From positions 1 to 35,729 of the forward strand of contig JARKUF010000036.1 in assembly GCA_029974015.1 (NCBI GenBank): a DNA stretch of 35,729 nt, written 5' to 3'. Shown in pieces: positions 23,611-31,560 of the stretch (the stretch's first letter is position 1; each line of letters starts with the position of its first letter). The position numbers were made by a program, and so were the translations under genes. Under the pieces are notes generated by a model. It saw nothing but the letters and a program-made list of their open reading frames with translations, made no database searches and had not been told where the DNA came from. The stretch comes from Spirochaetota bacterium. GTDB lineage: Bacteria; Spirochaetota; UBA4802; JAGODF01.

Positions 23611-26094
23611 ATGAAAAGGCGAAACCTTGTTGAAATACCATCGTTTCTATTAAAATGGTTCCTGGCGCTCTATCTTCTCCATCCGGCCTTTTTCGCCGCT
23701 TCCTTCATTATTACTATACAGTTCGAAGACGCTTTCCGGGTTGTCAGGGTGATAGGGGTCCTGGCCGCGATTATTGTTGCCTCGTTCACGGCGCTTTTTT
23801 TGTTTCATAACAGGAAATTAGGAAGGTTAGCCGAGTCCCTCTCCTCCGGCGGCAGGGGCGAGACAGTCCACGAAAATCCGCAGGCTTTCATTGCCCGTTA
23901 TCCCTTATTCTCTTCCGCCATTCTTCACGCCGGTTGCGCGGGTGGACCGGTCCTGACAGTTATTCTTGGTTTGCATTTCAATGTGCTCATCTCCTGGCAA
24001 CAGGCCCTATTCTTCCTTCTCACGGGTGAATTCACCGCTACGATTGCCGCAGCGGTTTATTTTTACGTTGCAAAAACGCAACTATATGCGTTCAACAATT
24101 ATTTCGAATTCAGCCCCCTTTCCCTATTTCACAAGTTCGCCATCCCGATCCTCGCGGCCGTCATGACTGCAATGACTGTCCTCGGTTTTGCGATCTATAA
24201 CCTCAGCTACAAAAATACCATGGAGATGCAGACGCGCATTCTCGGCATGAGGGCCGGGGAAGCGTCACAGTACATAGATTCGTACATGAGCAATATTGTG
24301 ACCGAGCTTCGGTCCAATGCCCAGACCAACATCGCAAAGACCATGGACCTCAACGCCATAGGACCATGGCTCGTGGGCCTTCATAAAATGAAGGGAAGCA
24401 ACATAGAAATGATCTTCACCGCGGCTCCTTCGGGGGAAGCCGAGACAAGCATTGGGGTGCGGCGTAACATAAAAGACAGGGACTACTTCAAGGAAGTGAT
24501 GTCGCGGGGTAAAACTTCCTTTTCAACGCCTGTCCTGAATAAGGCCACGGGGAAAGAAATCGTTGTCTGCGCCTTACCTGTACTCCGCGGGGGCAGGACC
24601 ATAGGAGTTATAGGAGCGACCATTCTCATTTCATCAATCAATGACATGCTATCCAAGTCGAAAGGAACCGATGGCGCCACATTTTTAATTACAACACCTG
24701 AAGGAAAAGTCGTGTATTTCCTGGATAAGGGCTATGTCGACAAAATCCTTGGGAAGGAAATAACGGATGATGGCGCTTCTTTTATCAATGTCAACAGGGT
24801 TCTTTCAGAACCCGACGGATCTTTTTTCGATATGGCCTTTGCCGGGAAAAATGTATATGCCGTCAAGACGAACATTCCGACGACGGGGCAGAACCTCATT
24901 ATGATGGTGGATAAATCCTCGCATCTGGGGAAGACCAATATGCTGATGATCCAGATCATCATCTCCCTCATCCTGATCTCCATCATTATTTTCGCCGTGA
25001 TCCTCGCCATTACAAAAACGATATCGTCGCCGATCCTGAACACCATCACTATATTCAAACGCGCGACAGCGGGAGACTTAACTGCCAGCACCGATGACTA
25101 TGTCCCCGATGAGTTCGGAGAGCTTATAAAGAACCTTAAACTACTCCTTAAGTCCCTCCGGGAAATAGCGCGCGCTACCATCGAATCGTCGAAACAGCTT
25201 GTTTTCTCATCGGAATCGCTGGCGTCCACAAGCCAGGACCTGGCACAGGGCGCACAGAACCAGGCCGCCTCGGTGGAGCAGGCCTCGGCGTCCCTGGAGG
25301 AAGTATCGGCGTCAATTGAGAATATTGCGGAAAGCGCCCGGACCCAATCGGACCTCGCCGCGAAAACGAACAAGTCGATGGAAGACCTGCAAACCATCAT
25401 CACCCGCGTTGCCGAGTACGCAGGAGAGGCCCAGCAGATGGCGGGGAACAGCACCCGGGAGGCCGTAAGGGGGAACGAACTCATGCAGAACGCCATCCGC
25501 GGGATGAACAACATTGACGACAGCACAAAAAAGATATCCGAGATGGTGACCCTCATCAGCGATATTTCGGACCAGGTGAACCTTCTTGCCCTGAACGCCG
25601 CAATTGAAGCCGCCCGTGCCGGGGAACATGGCAGGGGGTTCGCTGTCGTCGCCGACGAGATAGGTAAGCTCGCCGAACAGACCGCCATGAGCGCTAAAGA
25701 CATCACGTCCCATGTAAACACGGGACTCCATGAAGTTCTGAAAGGCCGCGAGTATGTAGACGCCACCTCGAAGGCCCTTGCGAACATCATCGAAAATATC
25801 CGGAAAACCGACGAGCTTGTTCGGAAGATTTCCCAATCCGCGCAGTCCCAGGCCGACGCGAGCCGGGTGGTCCTGGAGGACACCCTCAAGGTGAAGGAGA
25901 TGGCTGAAAATATTTCCTACGCCACAACGGAACAGATGAACACAAACCGGGAGATGGTGAACACGGTGAACCAGATAAACCAGCTCACCCAGTCTGTGGC
26001 GGCAGGGGCCGAAGAAATCGCCTCTTCCTCGGAAGAGATAAGCGCCCAGGCCCTTGGCCTAAAGGACCAGATAGCGGTTTTCAAGATCGAATGA
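23611..26094 (+). CDS. Methyl-accepting chemotaxis protein with multi-span N-terminus and Cache-like sensor
   Basis: A transducer that passes ligand signals to CheA/CheW. I start at ATG 23611 (ATAGGAG 11 bp upstream) and not at the in-frame GTG 23599. About 827 residues: five hydrophobic segments in the first 195 residues, an extracytoplasmic region (about 196-443) with the dCache-like pattern [15 protein letters not shown], a membrane span (445-468), HAMP (470-515), then the methyl-accepting coiled coil with the hairpin tip [19 protein letters not shown] (near 655). The multi-span N-terminus in addition to the Cache sensor is unusual, and may be a second sensory or anchoring module. A complete leader element lies immediately upstream. 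No other che genes are nearby. Confidence 0.92.
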   Translation: MKRRNLVEIPSFLLKWFLALYLLHPAFFAASFIITIQFEDAFRVVRVIGVLAAIIVASFTALFLFHNRKLGRLAESLSSGGRGETVHENPQAFIARYPLFSSAILHAGCAGGPVLTVILGLHFNVLISWQQALFFLLTGEFTATIAAAVYFYVAKTQLYAFNNYFEFSPLSLFHKFAIPILAAVMTAMTVLGFAIYNLSYKNTMEMQTRILGMRAGEASQYIDSYMSNIVTELRSNAQTNIAKTMDLNAIGPWLVGLHKMKGSNIEMIFTAAPSGEAETSIGVRRNIKDRDYFKEVMSRGKTSFSTPVLNKATGKEIVVCALPVLRGGRTIGVIGATILISSINDMLSKSKGTDGATFLITTPEGKVVYFLDKGYVDKILGKEITDDGASFINVNRVLSEPDGSFFDMAFAGKNVYAVKTNIPTTGQNLIMMVDKSSHLGKTNMLMIQIIISLILISIIIFAVILAITKTISSPILNTITIFKRATAGDLTASTDDYVPDEFGELIKNLKLLLKSLREIARATIESSKQLVFSSESLASTSQDLAQGAQNQAASVEQASASLEEVSASIENIAESARTQSDLAAKTNKSMEDLQTIITRVAEYAGEAQQMAGNSTREAVRGNELMQNAIRGMNNIDDSTKKISEMVTLISDISDQVNLLALNAAIEAARAGEHGRGFAVVADEIGKLAEQTAMSAKDITSHVNTGLHEVLKGREYVDATSKALANIIENIRKTDELVRKISQSAQSQADASRVVLEDTLKVKEMAENISYATTEQMNTNREMVNTVNQINQLTQSVAAGAEEIASSSEEISAQALGLKDQIAVFKIE

Positions 26095-26097
26095 CGG

Positions 26098-26901
26098 TCA
26101 ATCCGACCGGCCCTTCTCTCTTTCCCTGCGGGCGATTATTTCCTCCTTTGTGGAGGACAGGTCCGGATCGCGGTACGGAATTGATTTTCTCCCCCGTGCG
26201 AGAGCGCCTATCTCTCCCTCGTCCAGAGACATCTTTAGAGGTCCCTTTGAGGCGACCGTTCCTTCACGCTTGGGCCCCACGGCGGGCCCGCGCCCCACGG
26301 TGAAACCAGCCTCAAGGAAGGCCCGGCGGACCCCGGGTACGCTGGAGTACGTGGTAAGGACACAGCCATCGGCTGCGACGCGGTAAAGCTCCCGAAAAAA
26401 TTCGACGGTCCACAGTTCGGGGTTTTTCGGCGGCGAGTATGGATCGTGAAAAATCGCGTGAAATGTTGAATGGCCCAGGGCCCGGACAGAGCGCCTCGCG
26501 TCTCCTATCATGATTCGAAGCAGGTATCCGTCCCCGGCAATTTTCCCCTTCCCCGGCAAGGCCTTTATGCTCTCGTAGAGTACGCCGGTCCTTCCTGAAA
26601 AATGTATATCATCAAGCAACTCCATCGTCGGCGGGTCTTTTTCCAGGGACATTATCTCCACACGACGGCCCCCGGGCTCCCTCAAGAACTTGTCGAGCAG
26701 GGCGAGAATATTATAGCCAATGCCAAATCCTATGTCGAGCACCCGAAGCACTGATTCTGTGCGGTCAAGAACCCGGGAGGGAAGCACATGCTTGAGGAGC
26801 GCCTCCTCATACGCTCCGGAGAGGGTGTGCATGGCCTGGCCGTACTCATCGGAGTGGAGAGTGAAAGTCCCGTCGCCTGTGGGGGTTAGTTGGAGGGCCA
26901 T
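26098..26901 (-). CDS. MnmC-like SAM-dependent methyltransferase
   Basis: 267 residues. Motif I is L-R-V-L-D-I-G-F-G-I-G-Y-N (about 50-62), followed by S-L-E-K-D-P (acidic ribose-binding end of strand 2) and I-F-H-D-P-Y-S-P-P-K-N-P-E-L-W-T, which matches the H/F-D-P-F-S-P-x-x-N-P-x-L-W-T signature of the MnmC methyltransferase domain (Methyltransf_30). MnmC modifies the wobble uridine of tRNA (aminomethyl to methylaminomethyl). This version lacks the FAD domain of the enterobacterial fusion, so it would do only the methyl step or act on another substrate. The stop lies 3 bp from that of the convergent chemoreceptor gene. Confidence 0.85.
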   Translation of the reverse strand: MALQLTPTGDGTFTLHSDEYGQAMHTLSGAYEEALLKHVLPSRVLDRTESVLRVLDIGFGIGYNILALLDKFLREPGGRRVEIMSLEKDPPTMELLDDIHFSGRTGVLYESIKALPGKGKIAGDGYLLRIMIGDARRSVRALGHSTFHAIFHDPYSPPKNPELWTVEFFRELYRVAADGCVLTTYSSVPGVRRAFLEAGFTVGRGPAVGPKREGTVASKGPLKMSLDEGEIGALARGRKSIPYRDPDLSSTKEEIIARREREKGRSD

Positions 26902-27016
26902 TTGAAGATATCCGGGAATTCATCATTCGCGAAATGAAATCGGTATTATGCTTGATACAAGCTTTTTTATTTTACAAACTGCTCTACGGTATATGTCAAA
27001 CTCTATTTATCTTTAA

Positions 27017-27050
27017 GGTTTTCCGCCTGCCGAAGTCGGCAGGGAAAGCC
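27017..27050. repeat. GC-rich hairpin upstream of the thiD leader element
   Basis: GGTTTTCCGCCTGCCGA pairs with TCGGCAGGGAAAGCC at 27036-27050. It resembles the GC hairpin of the dispersed element without linker or outer ends. It may be a second, older copy. Confidence 0.5.
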
Positions 27051-27075
27051 GGAATAATGTTACAGCCCATAAGGG

Positions 27076-27193
27076 CGGTCACAAAAACTACTTTTACACG
27101 CCCGCCTTCGACGGGCGTGTAAACCTGAGTTCTAAGTATGTCGGCAGTTACAATTCATGGGGCCTCAATAAAATTTATTTTTTTGAGGTCTCA
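27076..27193 (+). repeat. Composite leader element, copy 5 (complete)
   Basis: GC hairpin TTTACACGCCCGCC-TTCG-ACGGGCGTGTAAA: both arms differ from the other copies yet stay complementary. It is followed by the linker GAGTTCTAAGTATGTCGGCA then GTTACAATTCAT and the AT hairpin GGGGCCTCAA...TTGAGGTCTC. It ends about 45 bp before the thiD ATG. Confidence 0.8.
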
Positions 27194-27238
27194 CATGAGT
27201 TTTGTGAATGCCCATAAGGATTGAGCGAGGAGGTTTAG

Positions 27239-28036
27239 ATGAGCATAGCGAGAGTGCTGACCATTGCAGGCTCGGATTCCGGCGGCGGCGCCGGCATACA
27301 GGCCGATCTTAAAACAATCACGGTTCTGGGAGGCTTTGGAATGAGCGTTATTACCGCGCTTACCGCCCAAAACACAGTGGGAGTGCAGGGAGTGTTTGAA
27401 GTCCCTGTGGACTTCATCGAAAAACAGTTCGACTCGGTGCTTTCGGACATCGGGGCGGACGCGGCAAAGACAGGGATGCTCTCCTCTCCCGGGATCATTG
27501 CCGCGGTTGTACGAAAAATCAAGGAATACAGGATAGACCGCCTGGTGGTGGACCCCGTTATGGTCGCCAAGGGGGGCGCGCAGCTCCTGCATGCCGAGGC
27601 CCGCGAAAGCCTTATCAACGAGCTTCTTCCGCTTGCGCTCGTAGCCACTCCAAATATCCCGGAAGCGTCCGCGCTATGCGGCATCGCAATAGAAACTTTA
27701 GACGATATGAAGGCTGCAGCCCGCGCAATCCATGAAATGGGCGCACGAAACGTGGTTGTGAAGGGGGGCCATCTTATCGGAGATGCCATAGATGTACTTT
27801 TTGACGGAAAAGGCTTCCATATCCAGAAGGCCGAGCGCATCGATACGCGCGACACCCACGGCACGGGTTGCACCTATTCGGCGGCCCTCGCCACAGCCCT
27901 TGCCCGCGGCGAGGGCGTCCTCAAAGCGGTGGAGATCGCCAAGCGCTATATAACCGGGGCTATCCGCAATTCACTTCGCCTGGGCAGCGGCCACGGGCCC
28001 ACCAATCATATGGCTTGCTCCAGCGGCTTTTCATGA
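27239..28036 (+). CDS. thiD: Hydroxymethylpyrimidine/phosphomethylpyrimidine kinase
   Basis: Phosphorylates HMP and HMP-phosphate to HMP-diphosphate for thiamine synthesis. 265 residues, the normal length. The ribokinase-fold signatures are all present: L-T-I-A-G-S-D-S-G-G-G-A-G-I-Q-A-D-L (N-terminal substrate site), Q-N-T-V-G-V-Q-G-V, K-T-G-M-L, D-P-V-M-V-A-K-G-G near 106, and D-T-H-G-T-G-C-T-Y-S-A-A (anion hole and catalytic Asp) near 205. GAGGAGG precedes the ATG. No other thi gene is in the window. Just upstream are a complete composite element and no obvious TPP riboswitch: I looked for the CTGAGA and GACC elements and did not find a convincing pair. Confidence 0.95.
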   Translation: MSIARVLTIAGSDSGGGAGIQADLKTITVLGGFGMSVITALTAQNTVGVQGVFEVPVDFIEKQFDSVLSDIGADAAKTGMLSSPGIIAAVVRKIKEYRIDRLVVDPVMVAKGGAQLLHAEARESLINELLPLALVATPNIPEASALCGIAIETLDDMKAAARAIHEMGARNVVVKGGHLIGDAIDVLFDGKGFHIQKAERIDTRDTHGTGCTYSAALATALARGEGVLKAVEIAKRYITGAIRNSLRLGSGHGPTNHMACSSGFS

Positions 28037-28194
28037 ACTTAACTCGAGCCGCTCTCCAATTCGAGGGGTTTTTTAGGTAAAAGGCATATCAAGCGTATGC
28101 GGTCCTTTGTCGGGAGCGGGTAATAAGCTGCAAAGAGAGGCCGCTGCTGGTTTTTCTGGCCGTGTAAGTGCGAGTTGTTTATAAAAATAATTTT
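28037..28194. other. Junction between GC-rich chromosome and AT-rich cas region
   Basis: Short gap after thiD. Base composition changes here. An AT-rich inverted repeat (TTATAAAAA...TTTTTTATAA, about 28179-28200) overlaps the cas7 stop and may end the cas transcript. No CRISPR repeats are present. Confidence 0.45.
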
Positions 28195-29097
28195 TTATAA
28201 CACCTTCACCTTTTCGAATCTGTTTTTTATTTTATCCCCATCAAGTAATATCTCATAGTCAGAATAATCTCGGGCCGGTCCCTCAGTTGTTCTCTTCCAT
28301 GTTACTCTGTCAAAAAGCTCATGTGCAGGTTTATTACCAAGCGCTGTCTCATGTTCAAATACTACTATCTGCCTTGTACTCATAAGGCCTCTTGCGGCAG
28401 AATGATCATGTTCAAACATTTCCTGGAGAGCTTTCCAGAAAAGATCGAGGTCTTTAGAATCAAATTTTGTCTGCTCAGCTAAATGAGCTGAAATAAAACC
28501 ATGAGCACGGTAAAGGCCATATGGAATTGTAAATTTTCGTCCCATCTCTCTATCTTTACCTTTTTCAAAATCTTCTCTGCGTGTAACAGCCATTCTCGTT
28601 ATACTATGTTCAAGGGCAACAACTGGCTCGAGTGATCGTGCAAATGTAAATTGTATAGGGCCTCTTACCTGACCTGCATTAGCTCCAGTGCTCAATACAG
28701 CTCCAAATGCTCGTATATCAAAATAATCTTTACACATTTTTTCACGGCCAGCATCTATTTCGCTCCCCTGAGCTTTTCCTTTCTCCAGTCTCTTTTTCCC
28801 ATCCTTTTCATTTTTAGGCTCTTTTTCTAAATCTATACTAATGTCTGCATAAGCTTTTTCAATACTATCATTAAGAATTCCTCTCTCTTTTACAAATATA
28901 TCATATCCTTCCTGTTTTTCAATTGCTATCTGAATGAAGTTGCGCACTTTCCTTTTTAAACATACATCTGTAACAAGTCCCATGCCCGTTTCCGCATCTA
29001 TTCTTGGAAGATTGCCTGCATCGGGATCTCCATTGGGGTTCCCATCCTTAACATCAAAGAATATTACAAAATCATACCTTTTGTCAATTTTTGACAT
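28195..29097 (-). CDS. cas7c: Type I-C Cascade backbone protein Cas7 (Csd2)
   Basis: Forms the helical backbone of the type I-C surveillance complex along the crRNA. 300 residues. The N-terminus R-Y-D-F-V-I-F-F-D-V-K-D-G-N-P-N-G-D-P-D-A-G-N-L-P-R is the Csd2/Cas7 hallmark. Other typical parts are F-D-I-R-A-F-G-A-V-L-S-T-G, G-Q-V-R-G-P-I-Q-F-T-F-A-R-S, and the T-R-R-E-D and P-Y-G-L-Y-R-A-H-G-F segments. AAAGGAGG inside the end of cas8c serves its ATG, 2 bp past the cas8c stop. It is the last gene of the interference operon; the usual next genes cas4-cas1-cas2 do not follow, and thiD lies downstream in convergent orientation. AT-rich. No lesion is visible. Confidence 0.95.
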   Translation of the reverse strand: MSKIDKRYDFVIFFDVKDGNPNGDPDAGNLPRIDAETGMGLVTDVCLKRKVRNFIQIAIEKQEGYDIFVKERGILNDSIEKAYADISIDLEKEPKNEKDGKKRLEKGKAQGSEIDAGREKMCKDYFDIRAFGAVLSTGANAGQVRGPIQFTFARSLEPVVALEHSITRMAVTRREDFEKGKDREMGRKFTIPYGLYRAHGFISAHLAEQTKFDSKDLDLFWKALQEMFEHDHSAARGLMSTRQIVVFEHETALGNKPAHELFDRVTWKRTTEGPARDYSDYEILLDGDKIKNRFEKVKVL

Positions 29098-29099
29098 GT

Positions 29100-29465
29100 T
29101 TATACCTCCTTTGGTTCATTATCTTTTTTGGATATAAAATAATTCTGTCTCTGATGATAATAACCTACAGCAAATCGGCCCTGATCCTTGAGCATCAAAT
29201 GCGATGGGAAGTCATCTATGCCGGCAAAAACCTCTCCAAGTTCTTTTTCAAAGTTAACTTTTCTACCAGTGTTTTCAATTTTAGCAAGGTGATGGTTTTT
29301 CAAATTAAGCAATCTTGAAAAAACACTTGAAGGACTTGTTGATGCAGCACTATAGAATCTTTCCCGTATTGTGCCACTACCTCCCTCTTCGTCAATCTTT
29401 TCAAGAACAGCAAACAATCTGCCTAACCTATACCCAATATTCTTATTATCTCTATCAAGACTCAC
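29100..29465 (-). CDS. cas11c: Cas11c small subunit from an internal start in cas8c
   Basis: Within the cas8c frame, AAAAGGAGG (29479-29471) lies 5 bp before an in-frame GTG at 29465, the codon that begins V-S-L-D-R-D-N-K-N-I-G-Y-R-L-G-R-L. Translation to the cas8c stop gives 121 residues. In type I-C systems the small subunit Cas11c is known to be made from such an internal site, and its length is close to this. It would line the belly of the complex and stabilise the displaced strand. Confidence 0.7.
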   Translation of the reverse strand: MSLDRDNKNIGYRLGRLFAVLEKIDEEGGSGTIRERFYSAASTSPSSVFSRLLNLKNHHLAKIENTGRKVNFEKELGEVFAGIDDFPSHLMLKDQGRFAVGYYHQRQNYFISKKDNEPKEV

Positions 29466-30824
29466 GGCAACCTCCTTTTCTTTATTATTATAATATCTAT
29501 TGAATCTGTTAAAATAAGCCTTAATTATAGCTGCTCTGGTTCTTGTAACATGACGCTCAGCGCGAATACGATTTATGCATAGGTTCAATAATGTTTCCGG
29601 GTAAGGAGTTCCATCAAGAACGCTTTCAAGTACTTTACCGCTAAGATTTGGTGGAATATTTTCAGACTTGTATTCAAATACAACTGCTCTTAAAATCTGT
29701 CCAAGAGAAAGAAATTCAGTATCTTTTGTGCCTCTGTGAATTTCAAAATCATCAAAATGTTGTTTGATCTTACTTGAAAAATCCGTCACAGTGCCATGCT
29801 TCCATGTTCTAACCGATATTCGTGCTGAGTTTGGAGAGAGTCCCAAGATGAAGAATCTATTATCTTCATCATATACCTGCTTTCCGATATAGTGTGAATC
29901 ATATAATGCTTTTATTGAACGTATGCCCCTATCGGGATCATCTTTCGGTGGATCATCAATGTACCATTTAAAATTTGATTCAAGATCGAATGCTTTATCA
30001 GTTTTCTTTTCAGCCCAAAAAATAATAGTTGAATCTGATAAATAGAGTTTATTTTGAGATTCTTTATCTAATAAGTGATTTAAGGCTGTAGTATAATAAA
30101 AAGCCGTTTCTTCTGTTATTGGTGAATTAAAACTTTGATCTTTACCAAACGATTTAAACGAATTAAGGTTAAATGAAACAATGGAACCACCTGTAGTATT
30201 TGTACCACGCACTCCCTTAATAAAAGGGTGGAGTCTGGCGATTTTCCCTCCTTTGCCAGTAATAAGGCAAATACCATCATTCTCGATATTTTTAATATTG
30301 ATATTTTTTACAATGTCACTGATAAGCCCTTCTGGCTTATCTTCTAATCTAAAAGCCACAAAAGCATTTGAATTTACCGCTTCTGACCATAATTCTTTAT
30401 TTGAAATATTTTTCTCTATCTCGCTAATCGGGTCGTTTTTTAAAAAAGACAATAATGATTTTATCTCTACCTTATTTGATAATTTCAAACAATCATTTTC
30501 GATTCTCTTGATAAAGGAAAGTCTTCTTTCTTCAATATCACTTCGATTTCTGTAGCTAGCGCCAAAGCAATATTCCACATTGTCCCATAGCAAGAATGGT
30601 TTTATATTAACGGTTCTCTTTTCGGATTTAGGAACTAAAAACGATTTAGCTCTTTTTTTGTTATCTTCCCCTTCTCGTGTATCAATAAAATCTCTGAATT
30701 GTCCTTCCTCATTTATAACTATAATAAACGGTATTTCCTTCCATTCCCATCCTTCTGGAGCTATATTACTTTCCGGATCTGCTGCTTTTCTATTATAGTA
30801 TTCCGTTAGTGCCTGTAATATCAT
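29100..30824 (-). CDS. cas8c: Type I-C large subunit Cas8c (Csd1)
   Basis: Recognises the PAM and initiates R-loop formation in the type I-C complex. 574 residues, typical of Csd1. The start M-I-L-Q-A-L-T-E-Y-Y-N-R-K and the following P-E-G-W-E-W-K-E-I-P-F-I-I-V-I-N are characteristic, as is the C-terminal G-Y-R-L-G-R-L-F-A-V-L-E-K. The ATG overlaps the cas5 stop (ATGA). Its last 121 codons can also be translated separately as Cas11c (see next entry). It lies between cas5 and cas7 in the canonical order and has an uninterrupted frame. Confidence 0.93.
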   Translation of the reverse strand: MILQALTEYYNRKAADPESNIAPEGWEWKEIPFIIVINEEGQFRDFIDTREGEDNKKRAKSFLVPKSEKRTVNIKPFLLWDNVEYCFGASYRNRSDIEERRLSFIKRIENDCLKLSNKVEIKSLLSFLKNDPISEIEKNISNKELWSEAVNSNAFVAFRLEDKPEGLISDIVKNINIKNIENDGICLITGKGGKIARLHPFIKGVRGTNTTGGSIVSFNLNSFKSFGKDQSFNSPITEETAFYYTTALNHLLDKESQNKLYLSDSTIIFWAEKKTDKAFDLESNFKWYIDDPPKDDPDRGIRSIKALYDSHYIGKQVYDEDNRFFILGLSPNSARISVRTWKHGTVTDFSSKIKQHFDDFEIHRGTKDTEFLSLGQILRAVVFEYKSENIPPNLSGKVLESVLDGTPYPETLLNLCINRIRAERHVTRTRAAIIKAYFNRFNRYYNNKEKEVAVSLDRDNKNIGYRLGRLFAVLEKIDEEGGSGTIRERFYSAASTSPSSVFSRLLNLKNHHLAKIENTGRKVNFEKELGEVFAGIDDFPSHLMLKDQGRFAVGYYHQRQNYFISKKDNEPKEV

Positions 30825-31540
30825 CTACGCACCTCCTCGCTATTCCAGTCGGGAATTTTGATGGTGCCATTTTCAATATTCACACGAAAAAATGCAGGTT
30901 TAATATCCTGGGAGTCGGTAAAATCCAGATCATATAACATAAATCCCAAATCTCTTGTTACCTTAATAGGGGGCTTAATCTTTTTTTCTTCTTCTGGATT
31001 TTCAATAAATTTGAATCCGCAACTAAACTCTCTACATCCCAGATATGGCTGATTAAAACATTGGCCTTTTTTTGCACGTCTTTCAAAAATTGCATTATAT
31101 TTACCTGGATTTTCATCGTTACCTAAAATGTTTTTTTCTTCAATATCTATCAAGTGATCAGGCAACGTTCTTAAGGTATCTTTTCTATTGCCAATAGGTA
31201 TAAATACAAGCTCGGCATGCAGTCTGTATCTTACATCTCGAAGTAGAAGACCAGCCCTCTGCTGTCGATTATCCTCAATAAAAATACCGGTAGAACGGTC
31301 ACTCATAATAATACCTACTTCATTCCTCCTAACAGAAATCCATTTAATTGGTTTCAAAATTTCAATCTCTTTAATCTTCCACTGAATTGCCGGCTTCCAA
31401 AAGATCGCTTCAAATATTGCGCGGGCAGCAGATGGTGTTATAACGTCATAACTCACGCGTTCTACTTTCATTTCAGGTCGGGTGAAGCATGCGTAATCAC
31501 CCCAAACTTCGATACAAAATGTTTTATTAAAAAATTCCAT
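30821..31540 (-). CDS. cas5c: Type I-C Cas5 (pre-crRNA-processing endonuclease family)
   Basis: In type I-C, Cas5 replaces Cas6: it cuts pre-crRNA and caps the 5' handle. 239 residues. I start at ATG 31540 with GGAGGTG 10 bp upstream; a longer frame to 31588 would add 16 residues inside the cas3 end. Landmarks: I-E-V-W-G-D-Y-A-C-F-T-R-P-E-M-K-V-E-R-V-S-Y, P-S-A-A-R-A-I-F-E-A-I-F-W-K-P and G-Q-C-F-N-Q-P-Y-L-G-C-R-E-F. The segment that as I recall reads G-K-H in characterised Cas5d/Cas5c, with the His catalytic, reads G-K-Y here (Tyr148, codon TAT at 31097-31099), and the earlier Tyr of the Bacillus halodurans enzyme corresponds to Phe47. Processing activity is therefore doubtful. Confidence 0.92.
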   Translation of the reverse strand: MEFFNKTFCIEVWGDYACFTRPEMKVERVSYDVITPSAARAIFEAIFWKPAIQWKIKEIEILKPIKWISVRRNEVGIIMSDRSTGIFIEDNRQQRAGLLLRDVRYRLHAELVFIPIGNRKDTLRTLPDHLIDIEEKNILGNDENPGKYNAIFERRAKKGQCFNQPYLGCREFSCGFKFIENPEEEKKIKPPIKVTRDLGFMLYDLDFTDSQDIKPAFFRVNIENGTIKIPDWNSEEVRR

Positions 31541-31560
31541 AGCCAAGCAACACCTCCATT

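Noticed and set aside
27017..27238. TPP riboswitch before thiD
   Set aside because: The conserved CTGAGA and GACC blocks of the THI element were not found in the right arrangement; the structure there is the dispersed composite element.
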